Below, in pieces: positions 7,367-14,478 of a stretch of 25,063 nucleotides of DNA (position 1 is the stretch's first letter; each line of letters opens with the position of its first letter). The position numbers and the translations under genes were made by a program. Source of the DNA: an uncultured Collinsella sp. (GTDB taxonomy: Bacteria; Actinomycetota; Coriobacteriia; Coriobacteriales; Coriobacteriaceae); contig UQZI01000027.1 of assembly GCA_900545555.1 (NCBI GenBank), positions 1 to 25,063 of the forward strand, written 5' to 3'. The notes below the pieces were generated by a model. The model worked only from the letters and a program-made list of their open reading frames with translations. It was not told the origin of the DNA and ran no database searches.

Positions 7367-7389
7367 TGGTAGCATCGGGATTCGCATAA
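7367..7389 (+). promoter_or_regulatory. Possible mntP promoter
   Basis: A weak -35 (TTATGT) and a -10-like CATAAA about 17 bp apart end just before the riboswitch at 7391, where a transcript containing the full aptamer should begin. The boxes are only moderately like consensus; position is the main support. Confidence 0.4.
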
Positions 7390-7390
7390 A

Positions 7391-7524
7391 TGAGGGAGTA
7401 GTCGCGTGATCGGGTTCGCCTCCGGTGGCGCGGCAAGTCAACACACTGGCCGATGCGGCCTGGCTTGCCTTAATGAACGAGACTCGTGGCTGTGCGCGCA
7501 ACGCGTACGCCACGGGTCTTTTTT
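7391..7524 (+). ncRNA. yybP-ykoY manganese riboswitch with terminator platform
   Basis: The leader shows the family hallmarks in order: GGGAGTAG (7394-7401); a stem-loop; the helix GGCAAG/CTTGCC (7432-7437 and 7464-7469) enclosing TCAACACAC and a second GGCC/GGCC stem; then GAACGAGAC (7475-7483). It runs directly into a strong terminator hairpin (GACTCGTGGC at 7481-7490 with GCCACGGGTC at 7509-7518) followed by six T. In this family Mn2+ binding stabilises the aptamer and prevents terminator formation, so mntP is switched on when Mn2+ is high. The gene 54 nt downstream is a manganese exporter, which fits. The aptamer and terminator share the GAGAC segment, as expected for a switch. Confidence 0.85.
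7481..7524 (+). terminator. Regulated terminator of the Mn riboswitch
   Basis: The stem (7481-7490 with 7509-7518) has about 10 bp and is followed by TTTTTT (7519-7524). It lies between the aptamer and the ribosome-binding site of mntP, so it acts as the expression platform rather than the end of another gene. Confidence 0.8.
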
Positions 7525-7577
7525 GTTGCTCCCCCAAGAGGTACACGCGGGCCCGCCCGCAGAGAGGGAGCCAGACT

Positions 7578-8156
7578 ATGGGACTCGCAGAGCTCGTGCT
7601 GCTCGCCGTTGGCCTTTCGATGGACGCCTTTGCCGTATCCATCTGCAAGGGCCTTGGCATGAAGAAGATCAACCTTAAAGTCGCCGTGGTGCTCGGCCTG
7701 TTCTTTGGCGGCTTTCAGGCCGGCATGCCCGTAATCGGATGGGCGCTTGGCAGTCAATTCATGGGCATCATCGGACCCATCGACCACTGGATCGCCCTTA
7801 TTCTGCTCGCCTTCATCGGCGGCAAAATGCTGTGGGAGGCCTTTACCGAGGACGAGGACGAAGGCGACAACAAGAATGCCGAGAGGATTGACCTGGGCGA
7901 GTACCTAATCCTTGCCATCGCCACCTCGATTGATGCCCTAGCCGTAGGCATCTCGTTTGCGGCACTCTCGGTCGACATCGTTCCCGCCGTATCGCTTATC
8001 GGCGTCACAACGTTTATCTTCTCTGTCGCCGGCGTGGCGATTGGCCACACCTTTGGCGCACGCTACGAAAAACCCGCCACCATCGTGGGCGGCATCGTGC
8101 TCATCCTCATCGGACTTAAGATCTTGCTTGAGCATCTGGGGATTTTGGCGCTGTAA
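7578..8156 (+). CDS. mntP: Manganese efflux pump MntP
   Basis: 192 residues with six predicted membrane segments in two DUF204 repeats. Each repeat carries the conserved Asp motif: GLSMDAFAVSICKGL (D16) and ATSIDALAVGISFAAL (D119). GGFQAGMPVIGW (44-55) is also typical, and an acidic cytoplasmic loop (91-106) links the halves. It exports Mn2+ across the cell membrane. The ATG at 7578 has GAGAGGGAG upstream; the frame stays open upstream to 7425, but that stretch lies within the riboswitch, so the longer start is rejected. Control is by the Mn riboswitch upstream. Confidence 0.95.
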   Translation: MGLAELVLLAVGLSMDAFAVSICKGLGMKKINLKVAVVLGLFFGGFQAGMPVIGWALGSQFMGIIGPIDHWIALILLAFIGGKMLWEAFTEDEDEGDNKNAERIDLGEYLILAIATSIDALAVGISFAALSVDIVPAVSLIGVTTFIFSVAGVAIGHTFGARYEKPATIVGGIVLILIGLKILLEHLGILAL

Positions 8157-8192
8157 CGCCAAACGCAATCGCTCAAAACTCAACGCCAGTAC

Positions 8193-8226
8193 AAGGCCTC
8201 ATGCAAAGTTTTGCATGAGGCCTTTT
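8193..8226 (+). terminator. Terminator after mntP
   Basis: A perfect 15-bp stem (8193-8207 with 8210-8224) with a two-base loop, running into TTTT. It ends mntP 37 nt past the stop and separates it from hipBA. Confidence 0.85.
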
Positions 8227-8228
8227 CG

Positions 8229-8269
8229 TGCAGACTTTTGCATGTCATACTGATATGCAAAAGTCTGCA
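8229..8269 (+). promoter_or_regulatory. hipBA operator: perfect 15-bp inverted repeat
   Basis: TGCAGACTTTTGCAT (8229-8243) and its exact reverse complement (8255-8269) flank an 11-bp spacer, just upstream of hipB. HipB-type antitoxins bind palindromes in their own promoter, so this is the expected autoregulatory site. A -10-like CATACT lies inside the spacer. The TTTGCAT core is shared with the neighbouring terminator stem, which may be chance. Confidence 0.75.
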
Positions 8270-8283
8270 TGTTGGAGATCGCC

Positions 8284-8715
8284 ATGGATACCCTTCCCAT
8301 CACCACACCACGCCAAGCTGGCATCTATGTGCGTCAGGCACGCGAGTCGCAGGAAATCACCCGTGCGGCCCTCGCTAAAAAAGCCAGCGTTTCGGAGCGC
8401 CTGCTCGCATCGCTCGAGCTGGGCGACGCCACGGGCATTCGGCTCGACAAGTTACTGACCGTCTTTAACGCACTCGGCATAAGTCTCTTTGTGCAAAGCG
8501 ATAACGACCCAATCGCATCACCCTTTAAACATCCGACGACGATAGCGGACCTCCCTATCGCGAACTCGAATGCCCTGCCCAAGCCAAGTGTAGGCAGACG
8601 ACCCGCCCGACAAGGAACGCCATCTTCCTATGGTGCCTTGCTGGCCCAAATCGCAGCCGAGCAAGGCCTTTCCGGCACTTCAGACCTCTCCTTTGGCTGT
8701 AAGGTTGTGAAATAA
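8284..8715 (+). CDS. hipB: HipB-like antitoxin, XRE-family HTH
   Basis: 143 residues. The helix-turn-helix covers about residues 10-70 (VRQARESQEITRAALAKKAS ... RLLASLELGDATGIRLDKLL), as in HipB, which neutralises the HipA kinase and represses the operon. The chosen ATG at 8284 has GGAG 6 nt upstream; an in-frame ATG at 8269 lies in the operator and lacks a ribosome-binding site. The C-terminal half (about 72-143) is longer than E. coli HipB (88 residues) and low in recognisable features. The stop is directly followed by the ATG of hipA. Confidence 0.85.
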   Translation: MDTLPITTPRQAGIYVRQARESQEITRAALAKKASVSERLLASLELGDATGIRLDKLLTVFNALGISLFVQSDNDPIASPFKHPTTIADLPIANSNALPKPSVGRRPARQGTPSSYGALLAQIAAEQGLSGTSDLSFGCKVVK

Positions 8716-10020
8716 ATGGCAGAGATAGAGCTTGCGACCCTCATTTGTGGCGAAATCGCAGGCACTCTCCGGCAAGACGAGCATGGACTCTGCAGCTTTG
8801 TATACGTCCCAACCTATCGCGGGGCACCGCTATCGCTAACAATGCCGCTTTCCAATCGCACGTATGGCCATAACATCGTCCGCCCGTTCCTATTTGGCCT
8901 TTTGCCCGACAGTCAAGAGCAGCGTCGCGCTATTGCCGCCGAGCATGACGTTGCATCCAACAACCCCGTCGCCCTCTTGTGCCATATCGGTCTTGACTGC
9001 GCGGGGGCCGTTCAGTTTTGTCGAACCGATCAATTAGGCGCCGCCCGCGGCAGGGTCTCGGCATACCGCCCGCTTACCGATTCTCAAATCGCTCACAAGC
9101 TCAAAGCAATTCGCGATGACGAAAGAGAGACATGGATGGGCTCCAACGAAAGCTGGTCCCTGGGCGGCAACCAAGGCAAATTTGCACTAGCTTGGCATGA
9201 TGGCCAATGGTGCGAATGTCTAGGGTCATCCCCCACTACCCATATCTTCAAAAATGGTGTCGTTGGGTTCAAACATCAGGCCTTAAACGAATTCGTCTGC
9301 ATGAAAACGGCTCGGCGTGTTGGCGTTCCAACTGCCAACGTCTCCTATTGCACATTTGAAGATGAAGCCGCGCTCGTCGTTGAACGGTACGACAGAATGG
9401 TCACTAGCAGCGGAAGTATCGAAAGGCTGCATCAGGAGGACTTTTGCCAGGCGCTCGGTGTATTGCCAGGCCAGAAATACACCGCCGACGGAGGACCGAC
9501 TACACGAGACATCCAAGAACGACTGATTAACACAGTCCCCCACCACATGAATCTTGTGCTTTTTACCTATATGTTGTTCTATAACGCCATTATCGGAGCG
9601 CCTGACGCACACGCTAAAAACTACTCGCTCATCCTAGGCAAAGGCACAAACGCGGCACTCGCACCCATGTACGATGTCGCATCGGGCTTGGCGTATGAGC
9701 GCATGCGACGTCGGGCACGCCTTGCTATGAGCGTTGGCGGCGAAAATCGTGTGGGGCGCATCGGTCCAGGTGCTATCCGCCGATACCACGGTATGGGCGA
9801 CCCCGCGCTGGAGACGGCGCTCACCGATGCCGGGCTATCCGAGAAGTTTTGCTTTGCGACCATGATGGACCTCGCCTACGAGGTACCCATTTGCATGGAA
9901 GAGGTCATGGACGAATACGCCGACCTGCCCGGCATGGCGGACCTGCGCGAGCATATGCTCGGCCCCGTCCGCGAAAACTGCCAGCGAACCCTCGACCTCA
10001 TCAGGGCGGATATGGGCTAG
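8716..10020 (+). CDS. hipA: HipA-family serine/threonine kinase toxin
   Basis: 434 residues. HipA N-terminal subdomain (about 5-105), then the kinase core: a phosphorylatable Gly-rich loop WSLGGNQGKFAL with S148 (counterpart of E. coli S150), the catalytic segment IIGAPDAHAKNYS (D297, K301, N302), and the metal-binding PMYDVAS (D320). All key residues are intact, so an active kinase is expected. E. coli HipA inactivates glutamyl-tRNA synthetase by phosphorylation and promotes persistence; the target here is unknown. It follows hipB with zero spacing. Confidence 0.92.
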   Translation: MAEIELATLICGEIAGTLRQDEHGLCSFVYVPTYRGAPLSLTMPLSNRTYGHNIVRPFLFGLLPDSQEQRRAIAAEHDVASNNPVALLCHIGLDCAGAVQFCRTDQLGAARGRVSAYRPLTDSQIAHKLKAIRDDERETWMGSNESWSLGGNQGKFALAWHDGQWCECLGSSPTTHIFKNGVVGFKHQALNEFVCMKTARRVGVPTANVSYCTFEDEAALVVERYDRMVTSSGSIERLHQEDFCQALGVLPGQKYTADGGPTTRDIQERLINTVPHHMNLVLFTYMLFYNAIIGAPDAHAKNYSLILGKGTNAALAPMYDVASGLAYERMRRRARLAMSVGGENRVGRIGPGAIRRYHGMGDPALETALTDAGLSEKFCFATMMDLAYEVPICMEEVMDEYADLPGMADLREHMLGPVRENCQRTLDLIRADMG

Positions 10021-10044
10021 ACGCCAATCAATTTCCCATTTTTT

Positions 10045-10092
10045 AAAAGAAGAGAGGGGGCACCCGTCGCAAAAGTTCGGATGCCCCCTCTC
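10045..10092 (-). terminator. Terminator shared between hipA and pepD
   Basis: An 11-bp stem (GAGAGGGGGCA, 10052-10062, with 10082-10092) lies between the convergent genes. On the minus strand it is followed by TTCTTTT, ending pepD. On the plus strand the tail is weaker, but it may also stop hipA readthrough. Confidence 0.75.
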
Positions 10093-10147
10093 GTAATGTT
10101 ATTTGCAATCCGCCAGCACGTGGCTCGGACTGCCGCTAGCGCAACCT

Positions 10148-11605
10148 TTACGCAGCGAGGCGCTTGAGGACGTCGATGAGCAGCTCGTAGAAGCGCTCGG
10201 CAGAAGCGAGCTCCATGCTCTCGTCCGGGGTGTGGACATCGGAGAGCGTCGGGCCCACGGCGATGGCGTCCAGGCCGTGCAGGGCCTCGGCAAACAGGCC
10301 GCACTCAAGGCCGGCGTGAATGGACTCGATGCGCAGCTCGGAGCCAAATAGCTCGCGATAGCTCTCGACAAAGACGTCGCGGACCGGCGAATGCTCGGCA
10401 TAGCTCCAGCCGGGATACTCGAACTCAAACTTGGCGTCGAAGCCCAGGACATCGGCAAGCGTCTGCAGGCGGTCCTTGAACTCGTTCTGCAGCGAGGTGA
10501 TCGAGGAGCGCGGGGACAGCATAATCTTGACCTGATCATCGGAAGTGGCGACCACGCCGATGTTGGAGGAAACCTCGACTGAGCCGTCGGTGGCGACGTT
10601 GCGGCGAATCACACCATTGGGGGCAAGACGCAGAGCGCGGATGAGGGCAAGCGCGGACTTCTCGTCCATGGCCTCGACCTCGGCGTTGTCGGCGATCTCG
10701 ACAGTGCAGGTAAAGCCGGGGTCGAAGACCTCGAGCTCGGCGGTAACGTCGGCGATGATGCCACGGGCGATCTCGGCCGCGGCCTCGGCGGCAGCGTGGT
10801 CGGCGTAGACCAGAACAGCCTTGCACTCACGGTTGATGGCGTTGTCCTTAGTGCCGCCGTTAAAGCTAACGATGGCGGGCTCGCCGGCGACCATCAGGCG
10901 GTCGATGATGCGGGCCATGATGAGGTTGCCGTTGCCGCGCTCCAGGTTGATATCGTTGCCGGAATGACCACCCAGTAGGCCGGAGATGTCGAGCGTGAGG
11001 GTGCTGCCGGTCTTGTGCTCGCGCACGATGGGGCAGGTGTAGGTAACAACGACGCCGCCGGCGCAGCTGACGGTGGCAACGCCCTCTTCCTCGGAGTCAA
11101 GGTTAATCATGGTGCGGGCGCTAATCTGGGACTTGTCGAGCGTCTCGGCGCCGACCAGGCCAGTCTCCTCGTCGGTGGTGAATACGCACTCGAGGGCGGG
11201 GTGAGCAATCGAATCGTCGTTGAGCACAGTAAGCATCAGAGCAACAGCAATACCGTTGTCGGCGCCCAGGGTGGTGCCGTTAGCGGTGAGGACGCCGTCC
11301 TTGACGACCAGGTCGATACCGTCGGTCGTAAAGTCGTGCTCAACAGAGCCCAACTTGTCGCACACCATATCGATGTGGCCCTGCAGCATCACGGTCGGGG
11401 CATTCTCAGCGCCGGCAGAAGCGGGCTTGCGAATGATGACGTTGTAGACCTCGTCCTGGTACACATCGAGGCCGCGCTCCTTGGCAAACGCAACCAGGAA
11501 ATCGCTGATGCCCTTCTCGTTGCCAGACCCACGGGGGATCGCGCTGACCTCCTCAAAGAAATGGAACAGCTGGGCGGGCTCGTAGCCGGTGATCTTGTAA
11601 TCCAT
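10148..11605 (-). CDS. pepD: Aminoacyl-histidine dipeptidase, M20C family
   Basis: 485 residues, typical for PepD. A zinc-dependent cytosolic dipeptidase that cleaves X-His and other unblocked dipeptides. Metal-site motifs are visible: LQGHIDMVCDK (H77, D79), TTLGADNGIAVAL (D116), TTDEETGL (E146, E147), LDSEEEG, GLLGGHSGNDI in the lid domain, and HAGLECG near the C terminus. The ATG at 11605 has a strong AAGGAGG 6 nt upstream; the open frame continues to 11710 but has no better start there. It appears monocistronic. Confidence 0.95.
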   Translation of the reverse strand: MDYKITGYEPAQLFHFFEEVSAIPRGSGNEKGISDFLVAFAKERGLDVYQDEVYNVIIRKPASAGAENAPTVMLQGHIDMVCDKLGSVEHDFTTDGIDLVVKDGVLTANGTTLGADNGIAVALMLTVLNDDSIAHPALECVFTTDEETGLVGAETLDKSQISARTMINLDSEEEGVATVSCAGGVVVTYTCPIVREHKTGSTLTLDISGLLGGHSGNDINLERGNGNLIMARIIDRLMVAGEPAIVSFNGGTKDNAINRECKAVLVYADHAAAEAAAEIARGIIADVTAELEVFDPGFTCTVEIADNAEVEAMDEKSALALIRALRLAPNGVIRRNVATDGSVEVSSNIGVVATSDDQVKIMLSPRSSITSLQNEFKDRLQTLADVLGFDAKFEFEYPGWSYAEHSPVRDVFVESYRELFGSELRIESIHAGLECGLFAEALHGLDAIAVGPTLSDVHTPDESMELASAERFYELLIDVLKRLAA

Positions 11606-11753
11606 GGTGCCTCCTTGGCGCAACTGATTAGACAGTAAGACATGCGCCTTGTATATTCCCAGACTTTGCGTGCATAAACCAGTCGAAAACGCCGAGCGCC
11701 CTTGCATCATCGGCTAACGGTGAGGAAACGCCACTTTATCAAGGTAAAGCAGC

Positions 11754-12275
11754 TTAGACGGGCAGTGCCGAAGGGACGTTGGACCCTTCAATCAACCTCA
11801 ACGCCTGTTGAACGTTAATGCATACACCATTGGTATGTTTAATAAGATTCTTGTCCTCCGTCACGACGTAATCGGCATCAATGCGATTGGCGACGCCCAG
11901 CATCAGGTCGTCCTCAAAGTCATTGTGGTGGTACTTGAACACAAAGGAGTCGAAGACCTCGTCTGCACCGACCGGGGCGATGAGGGCTAGCTCGCGCATC
12001 TGTCGAACGCATGCCCAGGCCGTTTCGTCTGCCGCCGCAATGGCGTTATCGCTCAGTGAGCCAGTCTTTCTTCGGCACTCCTGCTTGATTGCCGCCGAGA
12101 CAAGATATGAAACGTCTTTGACCGAAAGCGACGAGGCAAACAGGGCAATCCGCTCCGAGGCGTCGGCAATCTCGATCAGATGGACGACATTTGCCGTACG
12201 GTCGGACCTGCCAGAAAAATAATCCATCCATACGTTGGTATCGATTAACAGCTTGAGGACGCCTTCTGTGCTCAT
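11754..12275 (-). CDS. PIN-domain toxin (VapC-like ribonuclease)
   Basis: 173 residues. The PIN fold shows D12 in LLIDTNVWMDYF, an acidic cluster in DFEDDLMLGVANRIDADY (119-136), and VVTEDKN (D141): the acidic Mg2+ site of PIN RNases. VapC-type toxins cut tRNA or rRNA; the target here is not known. The ATG at 12275 overlaps the antitoxin stop (ATGA), so translation is coupled. A GTG four codons upstream is a less likely start. The partner is a RelB/DinJ-type antitoxin, an unusual pairing for a PIN toxin. The N terminus and spacing suggest an intact gene. Confidence 0.88.
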   Translation of the reverse strand: MSTEGVLKLLIDTNVWMDYFSGRSDRTANVVHLIEIADASERIALFASSLSVKDVSYLVSAAIKQECRRKTGSLSDNAIAAADETAWACVRQMRELALIAPVGADEVFDSFVFKYHHNDFEDDLMLGVANRIDADYVVTEDKNLIKHTNGVCINVQQALRLIEGSNVPSALPV

Positions 12276-12631
12276 AGTTCCACCCACTCGGGATAGCGCT
12301 CCGCCATGGCCTCCTCATAGAGGTCGTCATAGTCTCCCGAGAACTCAGGGATGGGGATGCCGTATTTGAGGCACGAATCGCGAACGATATGGCTGCCTTG
12401 CGCGGCCCTTGACTCCATGCGCCGGGGCTCCACTCCGTCAGAAACCGGAGCCGCCGCGTCTCCCTTCGAGGGCATGCGTCCGTTAACGACCAGATACTCC
12501 CAAAGTGTCCGAACGGCTTGTGACGGCGTCATGCCAATATGAGTCAGGACGGCGTCTCCCGCCTCTTTGAGCTGGCGATCTATACGCACGTTCATCTGAA
12601 CTGGCCGTGAGTCTAGTATCGACATAGACAT
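12272..12631 (-). CDS. RelB/DinJ-like ribbon-helix-helix antitoxin
   Basis: 119 residues. The N-terminal segment (about 12-52: MNVRIDRQLKEAG, then GMTPSQAVRTLWEYLV) matches the ribbon-helix-helix DNA-binding part of RelB/DinJ antitoxins. The C-terminal half is acidic (SGDYDDLYEEAMAERY) and probably wraps the toxin. The ATG at 12631 has AGGAG upstream; an ATG two codons in is a possible alternative. It is coupled by an ATGA overlap to the PIN toxin, and an inverted repeat directly upstream fits autoregulation. Confidence 0.85.
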   Translation of the reverse strand: MSMSILDSRPVQMNVRIDRQLKEAGDAVLTHIGMTPSQAVRTLWEYLVVNGRMPSKGDAAAPVSDGVEPRRMESRAAQGSHIVRDSCLKYGIPIPEFSGDYDDLYEEAMAERYPEWVEL

Positions 12632-12642
12632 GTTGACTCCTT

Positions 12643-12675
12643 TTGCTATACGCTTTCCTTAATTAAGTATAGCAA
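12643..12675 (-). promoter_or_regulatory. Operator/promoter of the RelB-PIN module
   Basis: A perfect 9-bp inverted repeat TTGCTATAC (12643-12651) / GTATAGCAA (12667-12675) with a 15-bp AT-rich spacer. On the minus strand the upstream arm contains TATACT, a good -10 box. It ends about 11 nt from the antitoxin ATG. An RHH antitoxin would bind such a site. Confidence 0.7.
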
Positions 12676-12748
12676 TTTGTCAGACAGACAGACGCCTCAG
12701 TACTGAAGCGTTCGTTTGACCGGGTTTGCCGTTGTGGGATTAGTCAAT

Positions 12749-12791
12749 AAAAGAAGCTGATACATGTTTGAGATAACTGCCCACATCAGCT
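12749..12791 (-). terminator. Terminator of the RiPP operon
   Basis: AGCTGAT (12755-12761) pairs with ATCAGCT (12785-12791), followed on the minus strand by TCTTTTATT. It lies about 55 nt past the stop of the ABC exporter, the last gene of the cluster. The stem is short (7 bp), so it may be leaky. Confidence 0.6.
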
Positions 12792-12846
12792 GCAATTCGC
12801 TATCCACAGGCAATGAATCCCGCAACGAAGCGCCATGCACAAGCTT

Positions 12847-14478
12847 TTACAGTTCAATCACTTCGTCGCAAGCCTCAAGCAACTCGGGATCATGCGAGAC
12901 AACAACTACTATATGATCTTCTTTCTTCTGTTGCAGAATATCAATGAACGCTGACCTACTCGCTCCGTCAAGAGCCGACGTCGGTTCATCGAATAACATG
13001 ACGGGCGAGTCCTTGAGCAATACACGAATAATCGCAATCTTCTGCTTCTCACCACCCGATATATTATGGTTTTGCTCGTCCAGCACCCCATCAAGACCAT
13101 TGGGAAGTGTTGAGACCAGTTTGGTCAGACCAAACTGGTCTACAAGTCGCCCGACTTCAAGAATTGGACAATTATCGCCCGCGAGTAGCGTCAGATTCTC
13201 TCTGAGTGTTCCGTTAACGATATCAGGTTCTTGCTCGGCAATACCAACGACATACGAGCGTAGATTAATAGAATCAATCTGGCTCAAATCAACCTCGTCA
13301 TAAGCAATAGTCCCAACGCAATCATCGGGATATAGACCAGCTATGCCATCGAGAAGCGTGCTTTTCCCGCTTCCGTTTGCGCCCGACACGCCGTATAAGA
13401 CTCCTCGATTAAGCGAGATGAGCTCTGGATAATCTATGATTCGATCGGTATCAGGGCGACAAATCGACAGGCCCTTGCACACAAGTGAAACAGGAGAACC
13501 AATGCGGACAGAACCGTTCGCCTCTTCATCCATTGCCCAAAGGCGCTTAAGACGTTGGGCGCTCACCTTGCTCGCCTGGTAGCTTTTGCCCCAAGAAAGC
13601 AAGTTCACCAGAGCAGAATTGGCGCTCGAATAATAGCTCAATGCCGTCAGAAGAAAACCAACCGGCATTTTACCTGCGACAATCTCACAGCCTCCAATCG
13701 CGAGCAAACAGAACTGCGCAAAGGAAAAAATCAACTGATTCGCAAGTTCGAACCGTGATCCGGCTTTTTGGTTAGCCAATATAGCTGGATAAAGACCATC
13801 GAAAGCCTTCTGCAGCCTCAAGGAATAGAAATCAAATAATGAATGGCGACGAAGAAAGGAGACGCTCTCCAGCTGGCTCTGGAGAGTCCCATAGAAAGCA
13901 GCGGTCTTTTCTTGAAAATCAAAGCCTCGATTGAACAGCAGCCCGCTAAACAATCGATAAACTACTGCCCCCGTAACGATGCAGGCTAGACAGGCAATCG
14001 CCATCGCAATGTTTATATTCATCAACATAATCAAGGAACAGATAATCGTTGCAACACCGCCAATGATATTTGACGCCGATGTTATTCCGAATATTATGAG
14101 GTCGTTTGAATCGTGATTGATTTGCTGATTATAATAGCCCGCATCAAATCCGATGAAAAACTTCCGGGGCAAACGCTTGACGTGTTCAAGTGTGTCAGCG
14201 TTAAGTTGATATCCCGCATGCGCTTGAAGGTCGACATAGATTAGGGAAGTCCAATAGACCAACACCGACCCCACAATGGCGACCACGCCAATCGCGAAAA
14301 TACATAAGACTAGCGTCCGCAAACTAATACCGAGGACATTTTTTGCCGCCAGCACATTTACAGTCAGTCCCAACAGATATGGTTCAGCAAGGCTGCACAG
14401 CTGAGACAAGACATCGAGAAGCAGATAGACATAAAGCCTTGGCTTATGGAGGAGATATATCTTCCAAAATCTAAACAT
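12847..14478 (-). CDS. Fused ABC exporter (TMD-NBD), probable RiPP peptide exporter
   Basis: 543 residues. The membrane domain (about 10-300, six predicted helices) is followed by a nucleotide-binding domain with Walker A GANGSGKST (366-374), Q-loop Q416, signature ISGGEKQ (473-479), Walker B VMLFDEPTSALD (493-504) and switch H529. It forms a homodimeric or heterodimeric type IV ABC exporter. There is no N-terminal C39 peptidase domain, so it cannot itself cut a leader. The ATG at 14478 has GAGG 9 nt upstream and overlaps the radical SAM gene by 8 nt; an earlier in-frame ATG at 14493 is possible. Position directly after the maturase makes export of the modified peptide the likely role. Confidence 0.85.
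   Translation of the reverse strand: MFRFWKIYLLHKPRLYVYLLLDVLSQLCSLAEPYLLGLTVNVLAAKNVLGISLRTLVLCIFAIGVVAIVGSVLVYWTSLIYVDLQAHAGYQLNADTLEHVKRLPRKFFIGFDAGYYNQQINHDSNDLIIFGITSASNIIGGVATIICSLIMLMNINIAMAIACLACIVTGAVVYRLFSGLLFNRGFDFQEKTAAFYGTLQSQLESVSFLRRHSLFDFYSLRLQKAFDGLYPAILANQKAGSRFELANQLIFSFAQFCLLAIGGCEIVAGKMPVGFLLTALSYYSSANSALVNLLSWGKSYQASKVSAQRLKRLWAMDEEANGSVRIGSPVSLVCKGLSICRPDTDRIIDYPELISLNRGVLYGVSGANGSGKSTLLDGIAGLYPDDCVGTIAYDEVDLSQIDSINLRSYVVGIAEQEPDIVNGTLRENLTLLAGDNCPILEVGRLVDQFGLTKLVSTLPNGLDGVLDEQNHNISGGEKQKIAIIRVLLKDSPVMLFDEPTSALDGASRSAFIDILQQKKEDHIVVVVSHDPELLEACDEVIEL

Noticed and set aside
7425..7577. Upstream start giving a 243-residue MntP
   Set aside because: The extension lies in the riboswitch and is not membrane-like; the family length (about 190) and the GAGGGAG before 7578 fit the shorter form.
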